From contig JANVAS020000231.1 of the NCBI GenBank assembly GCA_027563935.2, positions 13,286,001 to 13,350,000 on the forward strand: 64,000 bases of DNA, read 5' to 3'. Shown here one piece after another: positions 33,851 to 45,749 of the stretch. Numbering within the stretch: position 1 is the stretch's first letter; each line of letters begins with the position of its first letter. Position numbers and translations under genes: made by a program. Below the pieces are notes generated by a model, which made no database searches, was not told where the DNA came from, and worked only from the letters and a program-made list of their open reading frames with translations. Origin of the DNA: Costus lasius. Its lineage: Eukaryota; Streptophyta; Magnoliopsida; Zingiberales; Costaceae.

Positions 33851-34672
33851 TTAGCAGAAAACGTCGATGGAGAACACGTCGGCGAAGCTCGAGAAAAGGT
33901 CGTCGCCGTCGAAGCAGCCCTCGCGTTCGTATTCAGTCGCTACCGACGCTTGCAACCCGCTCCCGCAATTGCCGCTATTTTCGCCGACAACTCCGCGGCT
34001 TTGGTTCTGCTTGTCGTAAATAAAGCAGTCGACGTCGTTCTCCGCCGCCTCCATCTCAGTCTCCATCTCGCCGTTCTTCGCGAATCGGCCCCTTACTCGT
34101 GGCCGATTTTCAGCCAACGTCTTCCTGCATTCATACTGGAACGAACACAAAACTTGGAGAAATTCACATGACAAGAAAGCAAAAGAATAAATTGCGTTGA
34201 GGACGGATATATTTGTACTGTAATCTTTCGGTGGTAGTTCCTTTGATTGCGCTTGCTCCGGTACCTCTCAATCCTTTCCTTCCTTTCCTCTGCGCTGTAT
34301 CGCTCGACCCTATGGTTCACGTGCAGACCGTTCGGTCCCTGTTCGCAGAATTCATCCAACGAGGACAAAGATTCGATTTTGAGTGACAAAAGATATTAAA
34401 AAAATAGATTTTGGGATTCCCGAAGAGCAAAAGACGGGGATTTTCTTGACCTGGAGGTCGCCAGTGCTGAGGACGCGCCGCATCGGCTGGGGGTTTAGGT
34501 GGACGTTGACGGGTTCATGGATGTGGTGCAGGGGAAGCGAGTGGGCAGTGTAGCAGCAGCAGCGAAGATAATACTCAGAAGGAAGAGGGGACACGTAGGC
34601 ATCGACGTCGGAGAATACCGGGCGGTGAAGGCGGCCATCACCGCCGTAAGTGGAGGAGGAGGAATGAAACAT
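33851..34672 (-). CDS. CCT-motif (CMF-type) transcriptional regulator, three exons, intact
   Basis: The gene reads as three exons in phase 0: 34451-34672, 34219-34338 and 33851-34135. Introns are 112 and 83 bp with GT/AG ends (donors CAG-GTCAAG and ACA-GTACAA, acceptors GAACAG and TTCCAG). The product is 208 residues. Residues about 86-135 form a CCT domain: ERYSAEERKERIERYRSKRN, then NYHRKITYECRKTLAENRPR and VRGRFAKN. No B-box or GATA finger precedes it, so it belongs to the CCT motif family (CMF). CCT proteins act in the nucleus, bind NF-Y partners and often affect flowering or development. The N-terminal part has LSTGDLQ before intron 1, also seen in relatives. The C-terminus is acidic. 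The start is the first ATG in frame and has a GCC context. It is the only clearly intact host gene here. Confidence 0.9.
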
Positions 34673-34710
34673 GGCTTTAGCCTTTAGGTGGGTTTGCGCC
34701 TCCTGTTCCA

Positions 34711-34720
34711 AATATATAGT
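34711..34720 (-). promoter_or_regulatory. Possible TATA box of the CCT gene
   Basis: Read on the minus strand ACTATATATT, about 40 bases upstream of the CCT-gene ATG. If used it would give a very short 5' leader, so an upstream promoter is also possible. Confidence 0.4.
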
Positions 34721-37700
34721 GGAGCTGGCACGATGACAAATGTGGGGCCCGGACAGGTGAGATGTCGGTTCGAGGCCATTGTGAATGTCGCGAGGTTGAC
34801 CTATCCTTGGGCTTTTGGTTCGTTCACTCGGGATTTAATTTATTTACAAGTAAAATTAGAAAATAAAAAATATATTATTTGTAGTTTGCTTGATTGAAAA
34901 AATTTTATTATATATGAGTTTATTTAAACCCTGCGCTTGCTCATTCTAAGTATATATTTTGCCCTTGAACACTTGATATTTGTAGTATCTGAAAATCATG
35001 CATTTCAGAGCTGTCATGAATTCAGTGGGAGTTTACTAGCTAACATAACGATGCAAACTTGGTTTTACACCTTACTATCTAAGGACACTAACAATGGCAA
35101 GGAGGAAAAGATCTTGAATTGATGGATACCTATGAGATATCACATTATCTCCTGCCTTAATGATAATTTATATTAAATATATAAAATTTTTAAGGAGGTT
35201 TGAGATGTTAGAGAATGCTAATTTAAAAGATCTTGAAGGTGTATCTAGAGTTATTGCCCTAATTTTAATGCACTAAAAATGGCTAACCATCTTCATATTG
35301 AGGATTAAATTTATGTATGCTAAAATATTATATATGAAATTCATAGGAACAATATCATTTTTAAGTTGACTTTATCATTGTCTCTTGGCTTTTGGTGAAC
35401 TTTTAAGTGATTCTTTCAATTTATTTTCATGATATTTAAATTTTATGGGATAATAGAGAAAATCTATAACTTGTCTTATGATTTTTTTTATTATTATTTT
35501 AAAGTCTTAGAGAACTCATATATTAGGGTAAGAAATGAAATAGTGGGCTAAGGGCTTTTCAGGACTTTTCTCTTTTATTTATTTATTTTACATCAAACAT
35601 CTATCTCAAACTTAAGCATCTTCATCAACTTAAGTGCTCTATCTTAGGCAACATACTTTCTCACGAATGCTCCACCAATTGCTCTTTTCAATTGTGAGTT
35701 ATCAACATGTTGAGTGTTTATCTAAACATGTCTCTAGGTGTCGCAAACTTTTGCCACTCATGTAAATGTATGACTTGCGCTTGAGAAGTGTCCATTTGGG
35801 GTGCATCCTCTTTATTAACCCGAATAGTTGTAGAGATGGGATGTCTCAAGTCTTTATTAAATTGATTCCTCCCACTTTGTAGAATGTATTTTTTTTTTAC
35901 TTCTACAAAATCTCTATTTTTTTTTTCTTTTTTTAACACATTTATCAAAATAGTCTTGACCAACTCTTTCGTGATTGTGTTTACTTTAAGGACAATGGAA
36001 TGTGCCTTTGATATTTTGTACTAATTTTCTTATATTTTTACATGATTTTGATTTCTATTTAATTTGAGTTAAATTATATTTATGCAAAATTTCTAACACA
36101 AACATGTCTAAAAAAATAAGATGGCATAGCAAATTAATTTGAGTTAAATTAATTTGAAGTTTTTATGAGTTGTTTTTTTTTTTCAAAAAAAAATGGATAA
36201 GCTGGAGCGTACTATCCAAAAAAAATCAAAAATAAGAGAAAACACAAGAGTCATGCCAGGGACAAAGTGCCTTATCTCAACCAACACCATCACTAGATAA
36301 GTCAACTCGTTGATCTAGACACTACATATTCAATCAAATCATTTAAGAAAAAAGTCAAAAAAAGACAGTGCAAGCTATGATCATGGTAAAACTATAGATG
36401 GAGTTGTATTCATGGTGATCCCATGTAAGAATAGGTGATTTCTCAAGTGGAAGTATGCCAAAGTAAAAGTTTCTTATTGTAGGAATTGTCAATATTCACC
36501 ATATTATAAATCTAAATAATTTCAGCAGAAAAATAACTATTTGGAGATACAATCACGGAGGAGAATTCACTTTCAAGTCCTTTACTACATATATTATTTT
36601 TTATCAAGAGAATGATATGATGAGAAAATTGATGACACTTTTATCATTCATAATAAAATGATTGTCAAGGTGAAAGAATCAAATCATTTTCAACATGGTA
36701 ATGAATATGCAATAAAAAGTATGAGATGTCAAGAGCTTGAGTGAGAACCATGATTTGTGCAGTATAGATGTTCAATAAAATGACTCAAAAGATATGACCC
36801 CCAAAACCATAGTTCAATTTTGATGAAGAAGAATTAGGTTGAAAACTTATTCAATAGATATTATCAAACCAAAATAAAAAAAATTAAAACTTGAAAACTA
36901 GACGTGGTCATTGATAGAAAGTGTAAAACTCAAAAATAAGTGATGAATTTAGTAAAAACTCAAAAATCTATTTATAAATTTAACTCTAAAATTTGAAAAC
37001 ACATTGACATACTAATAGCAAAAATTTCACCCGTGAACCTTCTCCCTCCTCTATGAAATTTTTTGTTTTATTCAGAACAGTCAGAGTCCTTGCACGGTTT
37101 CCTGATACTTGCATCTACACTAGCTAGAAGCATGTACGAGTGCACTGTATAATCTGACTCACCATCTGAAAATCAACACACTGCAAACTTATTCAGTCAT
37201 ACAAACAATCAGTGTCCTTTGATGACAGACTCCATTTACTTGTGCCTCCTGAGTTCACACCATTTACACAAAAAAGTTACTCAACGACATCCATCTCTAT
37301 GAAACAAAATGAAGTGCTCAGCAGCATGCTTGCAACTCCTTCTGCATATATATAGTTACTGAATCTGATTGTCTGCCGTACTAGTATATATAGAACGATA
37401 CATCATTACCAGCAGGAGTCAATGAGAGTAACCTAACCGACCCACTAGCACCACCAGCCTAGGGAAAACATTCTCTTGAATATATTTACACAATGTATTG
37501 CGAGGACACTGACACTTGGAAGCATTTCAGATTCCACTATAGTTAAGGTCCACCAGAATCTTCAATCTATCAGTTAAGGAAGCAGAGCATACTGCTTTTG
37601 CTGGAGCAGTGGCCTCCCCGTTGAACATGGCTTCTTGCAAATCCGGAAACAGGAACCGGATGACATATAAAGCAGAAAACGACATCAAGCAGTGTGGTTT

Positions 37701-38459
37701 CAGTCAACTATTGGTAGGCATGTGAAGCATAAACATAATTTGGTCCATCTCTGATAAGTAGAGATGCAATAGCAATGTGTGTTGTTGTTTCGGCTGCCGA
37801 TTGGATCATCACAGAATCAGAATCTGTGGATTGGAGTCAATCTTCATTACACATGTTGTTGCATGAAGCACTAGAAAGAGCCACCATGAGAGTTTTGTAC
37901 GTTTAAAAGCAATGATGTAACTGGACATTAGGACGACACCAACTTAAAGTTCATGCGCACCCAGTGGAAAGGAAGCAACATGCTGAAGAAAGCAGGATCT
38001 AGAACAATAAATTAATAAACATATATATATGCTGCAATATTCGTGTCCTCAAAACTTTTTAAACATAATTCACTTATAAGTTTGTATACCATTTGTTTTG
38101 TATTAATGGAAAGGTTATTTTCTATATGATAAATTTACTCATAATTATAAGAATTTGCGTAATTTTCCATGTAGTAATTATTTAGGCAATATAATGGATG
38201 CAAGTTGGATGTTTACTTGGTGAAGCACTAGTATAAATTATACCGTAGATAGTTCCCTCCCTCCTTTATTCTGAAATTATATATACATAGTATTTCTTAT
38301 AGTTTGTATACAGTCTCCCAACTCGTATATGCACATCAACATACAACGAAATATGGTACAGAAAAACCCTTCACTCATTTTCTTGTCAATTCCGCTATTT
38401 CAATGTGCTCTTGCCTCTGTGTGTTCCTTTCTTCTGTTCCTCTCGGTGCACTCGTGATA
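34721..38459. other. AT-rich intergenic DNA with a weak copia relic
   Basis: No supported gene. From about 36380 to 36820 short phrases on the plus strand recall a copia integrase, notably the frame HGGEFTFKSFT at 36556-36590 and GTCAAGGTGAAAGAA downstream, but no frame is kept. The rest, including 37040-38330, has no recognised feature. The end of this stretch (38040-38450) should be the LTR of the copia relic whose primer site is at 38460, but its start cannot be fixed. Confidence 0.4.
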
Positions 38460-40945
38460 TGGTATCAGAGCTTTCTCTGAGAATTCTGCACCATCGACAC
38501 TCGTTGACACAAATCCGTATCTTCTTCGGCAACGTCTACTCTTGCCAGGAGTACATTTGGCTCTCGGCTGTAAATTTTTCATATCGGCTTCATTTGCTCT
38601 CAGCTGTACGTCTATTTTTCCTGATCTTGCTTTCAGTTTCAATAAGAATACTTGAGGTGCAATCTACACTAATCTACATTTACTATGGATTGTGAAAAAT
38701 CTAATTCTATATCTATCAGGTTTAATGGGAAAAACGATTCACTTTGGAAATTTCATTTCATATGTCCATAAAAGAGAGAGGTACCTGGAATCTTAGATGG
38801 ATCATCAAAAGTACTAGAGGGTGATAAAGAAAATATTAATTGGAAGGTAAATAATGCTAAAGTTATAAGTATAAAAAAATATTGCTTTGAGTCCCATATG
38901 GTATCATCTTAAGAAAGAAAGTATATTCAGACAAATCAAGCTATACAATTTGAAATTCTAAATTATTGGGATTGTGGACTAAATTAGAAATGTAATCTTT
39001 AATTTTTTTAAAAAAATCTAGCATATCAAGAACTAAAGAAAGAAAGGGATAGAAGTTGAGTACTTTAATTCCTCGTGAAACTCTAATTTGAGTTTAAAAA
39101 TGATAGGGCCTACATAATTAACAGAGGAAAAATGAATATTCATTTAGTCCTAGGTGATCTTTTCAAGATGAAACTAGACTTTGCACTCAAGCTAATTTGG
39201 ATGCTAAAACTAACTTTGTTGATGATATTTTCCTAGCTTCTCATGGCAGAACTCAAATATAATACACTAGTAAAAATTCTAACAAAATTTAATGCTGATT
39301 TTATAATTGTTTTGGAGACATATAACCTGATTAAAAACAGAGGAATAGATAAAACTATTGTAAGAAGACAAGACATGTGATTTGAGTGTTGACTTCTACA
39401 GAAGAATAAATAAAACTAATACGCATTTTTTACTAATAGCTTGAATGAAGAAAGTAGCCTTGGGGTAGGCCTGTCCATTATTCAGGTTAACCCGATGAAC
39501 CGAACCGAATCAAATTGAATTAGGTGCTTCGGTTCGGTTTTTTAGTTAATTGGTTCGGTTTAGTTCAGGTTGAAAGGGGAAAAATATTAATCGATTCGGT
39601 TTTGGAATGAGAGGAGAAAAATCTGCATAAACCGAACCGAACTGATTAACATATAATTAAAAATTAAAAACCATATACAGTTAATAAATTTGAATATTTG
39701 ATCAGATTAGTCTAGATTAGGCCCACTGTGATACCATCCACTCTTAAAAAAAAATTTCCAAAACCCTAACGAACCCAACATTTTCGAAAGTGCATATTTT
39801 AATTAAGAGGAAAAGATTTAAAAGTGCAAAAGCTATAAATTCTTGTTTAATCGGTTTGAACCGAACCGAACCCGACATTTTCAGTTCGGTTCGGTTCAGT
39901 TTTCACAAAGATTGGTTCGGTGTTCGGTTTTAAAAAAATTTGCTTATTTGGTTTTCGATTTGGTCCAATCGGTTCAGTTTGATTCGGATTAAACTGATTG
40001 GACAAGCCTACTTGGGGGTTCCTCTAAAGATAGCTCAAGTCTCACTTGAGAAGTCACACAACAAATGATTCAAAGTACTTTTAAGACAACTCTCCTAGAT
40101 GCTATTTCCTTTGCTTTTTTCTATGGTTGGATTAAGTAAAAACAAAAAATGTCTTTGATTTCTTGATTCTCCAACATTCAATCACTTGTCAAACCATAAG
40201 CACAATTTTTCTCTCTCCCACGGTTTCAAATTTAATTGCAAATTTAATCTCTATAAGTATTTTCTATTCATATTTTTATCCATATCAATTTTTTTAGATA
40301 ATCACCAATAACTATATTTACCAATACATAAAACAATTGGGGTTTCCGTGTGTGTAAATTTGGAATTTCTTGGTTACTGTTTAGTTGTAATTTTCGTTCA
40401 TAAATATATGACTTCTTGTCACCCCCATAATTTATGTATTCATGTGATAAAAAATCATAATTGTAGTGTTTTTAAAATTGTTCTTTTTGATTCATCAATA
40501 TATCCACTGTCAACTGGTTGATAACAAGATAATAATTATATGGCCCTGGAAAATTTAGCTTCTCAAGTTAATGAACTATGCTATCCTCTTTATTGTGATA
40601 TTCCTTCTTCAAATGATCTTTTCATAGATAATAAAAAAATGGAGTCTTTGGCATCAATGCCTTGGACATTCCTCATTCAACTAGACTGAAAAACATGTTT
40701 CGATCTAGTGTTCTTCTTCAAATAAATGTTGATTATGATTTCTTAAGTTTAAATTGTAAAAGTTATTGGAGTTTTAAGAGAGAAAACCCAAAAGTCCCTA
40801 TTAAAAGTTTATTTTTGGCATAGGTATTTATTTGCCCATAAATTATTTAATCGCTATTAATAGCTTTATATAATTAAGATTACTTTATTTTATTGAGCAT
40901 TAATTATAGTCGTTAAGCTGCTCTATTTTGGGGCTAGGCACTAGG
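38460..40945 (+). mobile_element. Remains of copia element 4 (primer site and gag only)
   Basis: TGGTATCAGAGC at 38460-38471 is a perfect Met-tRNA primer site. The gag ATG is at 38685 and the first codons read MDCEKSNSISIRFNGKNDSL, matching the ISVRFNGKNYSLW start of Ale/Retrofit-type gag. A stop follows at about 38767. Later sequence keeps fragments of gag up to a possible knuckle near 39360. A MITE lies at 39466-40010. No RT or integrase is found; 40020-40945 has no clear feature. Confidence 0.65.
39466..40010. mobile_element. hAT-like MITE rich in GGTTCGGTT
   Basis: A 545-bp foldback element with ends TAGGCCTGTCC and GGACAAGCCTA (10 of 11 complementary), flanked by the direct repeat CTTGGGG at 39459-39465 and 40011-40017. 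The inside carries many CGGTTCGGTT and AACCGAACCGAA phrases in both orientations. TAGG-type ends and a 7-8 bp duplication suit the hAT superfamily. It codes for nothing and would need a transposase from elsewhere. Confidence 0.85.
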
Positions 40946-41151
40946 CAAGATGATGCGAAGTCGTGCAAGAGCACGCCCAAAGTAGATAACAAAACACTAG
41001 ACAAGACTCAACCCTAACCCTAGGCCCTTATTTAAACTCTTCCTACTTAGCGGACCGGGTATGACAATCCAACCCGGATCCACTTATTAATAACCTACTA
41101 ACACTAATGGGCCTGTAACAATTGCCCCCCCCCCTTGAACTAGCCTTGTCC

Positions 41152-42200
41152 TCAAGGCTGAAAACTTCCTCTTGTGTCGTCTCTAGGGTCCCACGGCACG
41201 CAATCCTTTCCCTCGAGATCTTCATCTTTAGCTAGCAACATCACCCGGAACTGCTTGTTTGCGCATCGGTGCATTAGATGATATGGTTGATCACACTGGA
41301 AGCATAATCCTTTCTCTCTCTTATTGATGTACTCCTGGTGGGACATAGCTCGACTCCTTCTGGACCGGTCATAGGTGCTCGACGATGTGCGTTGATCCCC
41401 CATCTCCTTTGGGACCATTTTGGGATGGCACACCTTCTTTCCCCTCAGTAGGTAGTGTAATGCTATAATTTACACTAATGCTCCTCCTCGGCTGCTGGAC
41501 ACTGTAGGCCGAAACCCCTTGGGATGTTGAATCTGGTATAGTTGGATTAGGAGGAATGCTTCCTCCCCAAGAGTAATTTCCACTGCCTGTTTGACCGCCC
41601 TTGTGGTGTGGTCCCCCCAATCAGCTCCCTCTCGATGACTCGAGAGGGAGTCATGACACGCATAACATCAGTGGATAAGAAGGCACGCACCTTCTCTCTG
41701 ATAGTGCTGTTTAGGCTCTTTAAGAAGAAACCCACGTATTGCTCCTCAGACAGGTCAAGTAGCTATGAAACAATCTATTCAAAAACTCAAATGTGCTCGG
41801 TCACAGTCAGGAGACCCTATTCTAAGGCTGCTAAACGCTCATAGGCTAAAGTAGCTGGGAACTCACTATAGCGCTGTAGCATTTCTTCTTTCAGCCTCCC
41901 CCATGTCAAATTGGGAGTCCTCCGCCTCAACCACCGAAACCAGTGTCCTGCGGAGCCCTCCATGCTCACAAAAGCCATCGGGACCTTGTATTCATTTGCC
42001 GTCCCCTAGATATCAAAGTACTGCTCAGCCCGTGCAATCCATCCTACGAGATCAGTCCCATCAAATCCTAGCAGCTCTATGCGCTTGTGGATCCACCGCA
42101 TATTCTCCCCCGAATTTATCCCCCTATTTGTTTCTCCTCCCCAATGCACTCCACCTCCTAGTCTGTCTTCATCAATGATTTCTATTCTGTTCGGCCTCAT
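41152..42200 (-). pseudogene. Gag of the TR-GAG element (broken)
   Basis: The start at 42198-42200 gives MRPNRIEIIDEDRLGGGVHW and then RIELLGFDGTDLVGWIARAE, the typical beginning of the Ty3 retrotransposon gag domain. Further on are HWFRWLRRRTPNLTW, LSEEQYVGFFLKSLNS and a knuckle CFQCDQPYHLMHRC with all four ligands (about 41255-41300). Several stops interrupt it (after YFDI, and twice near 41770-41830). It ends close to the polypurine tract, so nothing followed gag in this element. Confidence 0.85.
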
Positions 42201-43316
42201 GTTTGCCTCTGGTGGGAGCCAATGCTCCCGTGAAGGGGGTGGGCAGTATGGCTCCTTGCCTGGGGCGATGATGAGGGCCCGTTGAACACTCCCTTTGCTC
42301 GTCTCGCCTGCCTATTAATGTCGCAGCCAAGTTCCTCATCTCTCTCGTCAACTCATCAATAACCCCCAGTGATGATCCATCTCATCCTGTCGCTTAGTAA
42401 GGGCAGCTACTTCTTCTCAATATTGACTCCGCTCTTCTTCAGCTGTCAGCACTTCAATCCTCCTTCTCTCTCCTGCAGACTGAAGTTCCTCTCGTATAAT
42501 CGTAAGAGAACTATGCACTTCGCCCACTGTTTTCTCCAAAGCCTCCAACCAAGCCTCACTTCTCGTTGTCATCCTTCTGATTTTTTTTTTGGTGCTACAG
42601 TAACTTGCTACATTAAGCTACAGTACCTGTTATATTTTTAAAACTTCTGCTACAGTGCTTCTTTCGGCGTCCTCGTGCTCCAGCGCCTGCGTCCTCGGCC
42701 ATAGCTCCAGCCAGCTAGGTTTGCAGATGCAGCGGTGCAATTGCAGCCGCGTCTGCGTCGGAGAAAACTCCCGGGGAAGACGACAGATGAGTGCCTCAGC
42801 CGCCGAAGATGTTGCTTGCGGACGACAACAACGGAAGATGTTGCTTGCGGAAGACGACAATCCGCCGAAAACTCAGCCGCCGCCGAAGATGAATGTCGTC
42901 GGTTCCGGAAGATGAAGTGCGTGCCGTGATTTCACGCGCGGCGTAACAGCTCATTGTCGGCGATAGATCTGAAGATAAGATGCATCCGCCGAAACCTCCT
43001 CCACTTCGCTCGAAACCCGCCGCAATTTGTGTCTTCGATTCCGCCTGATTCACTGCTCACGCGTCGCTGGAGAGAAAGCCGCCTGAGGAGAAACACCGCC
43101 GGTCGATGCTCACAAGCCCTAGACAACGCCGACGCTGGTATCGATGAATAGTGCTGCATGGAATAGACTTCTCTCTAGGGTTCTGGTTGACTTCCCCTAG
43201 GGTTTCTGTAACGGCTTGATGAACAATACTAGATCCGCCGTATAGATTTAATACCGACAACGGAAACTCCTTTTGCCTTTATCCGTCGCCGGACCACCGG
43301 TTCCCCGATGATCGAT

Positions 43317-43332
43317 CCGGCAGGTCGGACCA
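43317..43332 (-). other. Candidate primer binding site of the TR-GAG element
   Basis: Read on the minus strand TGGTCCGACCTGCCGG, two bases after the LTR end. It begins with the TGG expected opposite tRNA CCA but does not match the initiator Met-tRNA, so a different primer tRNA is implied. Confidence 0.6.
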
Positions 43333-43509
43333 ATTGATACGAACTCGTGCAAGAGCACGCCCAAAGTAGATAACAAAACACTAGACAAAACTCAACCCTA
43401 ACCCTAGGCCCTTATTTAGACTCTTCCTACTTAGCGGACCGGGTATGACAATCCAACCCGGATCCACTTATTAATAACCTACTAACACTAATGGGCTCGT
43501 AACACAAGA

Positions 43510-45469
43510 CAATTAATAAGTTTCCTAATTATTACAACCTCTGGTCTTAATTTAGCCATCGACCCTTGCCTATATAAGAGGAGACAAGGAGACATCTAAA
43601 GCATCACTTGAACAACAACTCTTCCTCTGGCGACATTATAGTTTAGTAGAAGAGATGAATCCATTCTATTGTTCAGTGAAAGATAAAACAATGAAGATTT
43701 ATTCAGAAGAGGATGAGCATGTCATTTTAAATCTGCTCACAATGAAAAATTGGCAAAAATTTTAAAAGACTCACGTGAGACCACGTGATTCTGCTGTTGA
43801 TCTCGCCGCTGCCAACGACAACGAGGATCACAAGCTCACGTACAATAGCGAGCGGTGAGCTCGCAAGCAACGAGCAGCAAGAGAAGGCAAGTGGAAAGTA
43901 GATGGCGAGCTGCGAGCAGCGAGCTCGTGTGGATGACTAGTGGTGAGCTCGAACTTGCATGGATAGTGGTGAGGGATGGTGGCGCGATTGTGGATAGTGG
44001 CGACCATGTGAACATAGTGTTTTTTGTCCGGTTTGGGTAGAACACATTTTGATGAAAATGCTCTTATTTTTCGTCCACCCTTCTATTCATCCGTCGTACT
44101 AAACAAGAAAAAAATTTTATTTTTCCTTACTTTTCATCCTCAACTTACTATTTTTCACTATTAAAAACACCTGGGCCTGTTTTTTTGGAGAGAATCTATA
44201 GTGAAGAGAAGAGAAGATACAATGAATTTACGGTGGTCGAGAGTGGAGTGAGGGAGGTGATGGGCGGGGGAAGAAGCTGGGGAGGAGGATGAAGGAGATT
44301 CGAGCGTCGATGGAGGAGGTGTGGAGGAGGCATGGAGGGTAGTCAGTGAGGGGCATGCAAGAATGAATCGGTGATGTGGTGGACTGCAGAAAACCATGTT
44401 CAGCCCAATATTACAGTTATCTAATGACCGTGTCTCAATTTTAAAATTTTCATATATCACAAATTAAAAAGCAACATACAATACGATGATATTATTCTAT
44501 TTGAAAATCCTAGACAATGTAGAAATAGCACAAAGGGATCGGCAATTGGAATTTTAACTCTTAATATTCAACTAAAATTGAGAAAGTATTGCAATTTTAG
44601 AGCCATTGTAGAATCGGTTACCCTAGGGAACATTTGCCAATTCATTGAGATAAAGATTGTGCCTTTGTGTTGTCCCTTCAAGTATTTATTGTTGTGGACA
44701 CATTTGTCCTTATCAATGTTTTATAAGAGAATGGTCTAACTTAATAGCGTAAACTTTAAATTTCCTCGAGCTTTGCTAAATCATCCAAGCCAACCCTTCT
44801 AGACCATAAGTCGTTGTACATACATGAATACCTATTTTGAATCATTTGAAACTTCAGTAGTCTTTGTACATGCATTCATTCATAAACATTTAGATGTAGA
44901 TTTCTTCTGCAAAGAAAGAAACAAGACAGTAGCTAGGTAGAAATTTCCAAGTCATTGCTTAGGATGATATGATTACTATGATGATATGATTACTTTTTAT
45001 TTTCGCTTTGTGATTTATGCTATATTTAAAGGAAGTAAAAATTCTGTCATCTACTAGGAAGCACTAAAATTATACGAGTGAAAAAATCTTTAGCTTTGAA
45101 TCTACCACATAAAAGAGATTTTGTGCTAAACTTACCCGTGTCCCTCTTCCTTCTCACCATGTAGCTGCCTCGTTTGCTCATCGCCACCGCTGCCTCGCCC
45201 ATTCACCGTTGCTGTCTCGCCGCTTGCCCACTTGCTTCTTCTACCTTTGCTCACCCGCTTGCCACCGACTCCATTCTTCCTTCACTTCTCCATGACTATC
45301 ACATTATCTATATTTCTTTTCTTTTTTTCCTTTTCTCTATTATTCCTTTTTTTTTTTCTCTCTGTTATTCCTTCCCAGTAAACGTAACGATTCCAAGGGG
45401 CTTCGGAAGTCTTCAAGTCTCATCTTGACCCAATCTCTTGCCAGCCATTATAAAGTCTCCTATCGAAAA
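43510..45469. other. Intergenic DNA without recognised genes
   Basis: 43840-44040 contains many GAGCTCG/AGCGAGC phrases and weak frames on both strands without family resemblance. The phrases TTTTTCGTCCACCC near 44070 and TTATCCACCCTTC near 32960 are alike and may be ends of a MITE family, but no matching inverted partner was found. 45170-45300 is CT-rich. No gene is supported. Confidence 0.4.
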
Positions 45470-45691
45470 AAAATTTCCTCGGCAGGGGCACGCTGAGGAA
45501 ATTGGGGCAGGGCACACATCATCGTCGATTTGATGGTACTGCCGAGGAAATTGGAGGAGGGCATTCACATCACCATATATCAATGGTGATGTAATTTGTG
45601 CGGTGTTTAAATTTTGGGATTTGATCAAATGAACGGTTATGTGAATGCACTGCTCTAATTTCCTCGGCAGCGCCCCCGCCGAGGAAATTTT
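45470..45691. mobile_element. MITE-like foldback with TTTCCTCGGC ends
   Basis: The 14-base ends AAAATTTCCTCGGC (45470-45483) and GCCGAGGAAATTTT (45678-45691) are perfectly complementary. Three further copies of GAGGAAAT or its complement lie inside (near 45497, 45546 and 45659). The element sits about 60 bp upstream of the kiwellin-like frame. No target duplication was identified. Confidence 0.65.
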
Positions 45692-45749
45692 GTCTCTCCC
45701 GTCGCCGCTTCTTACACAGCTAATTCCTTCACGTAGATGTCAGCATATA

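Larger units (their letters stand above)
40951..43504 (-). mobile_element. Complete gag-only LTR element (TR-GAG type)
   Basis: 2,554 bp with two 170-bp LTRs (40951-41120 and 43335-43504), six differences by eye, flanked by CAAGA at 40946-40950 and 43505-43509. On the minus strand it has a primer site, a ~1.1-kb leader, one gag region and a polypurine tract with ten G (41125-41134). There is no protease, RT, RNase H or integrase. This fits the non-autonomous terminal-repeat retrotransposons with gag (TR-GAG). The gag resembles Ty3/gypsy gag. Confidence 0.92.

Noticed and set aside
35718..35963. 81-residue Lys-rich minus-strand frame
   Set aside because: It spans polyT/A runs and has no recognisable domain or gene context.
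42640..43260. Frames on both strands in the GC-rich leader of the TR-GAG element
   Set aside because: They overlap on opposite strands, lie between primer site and gag, and come from duplicated GCCGAAGATGTTGCTTGCGG phrases.
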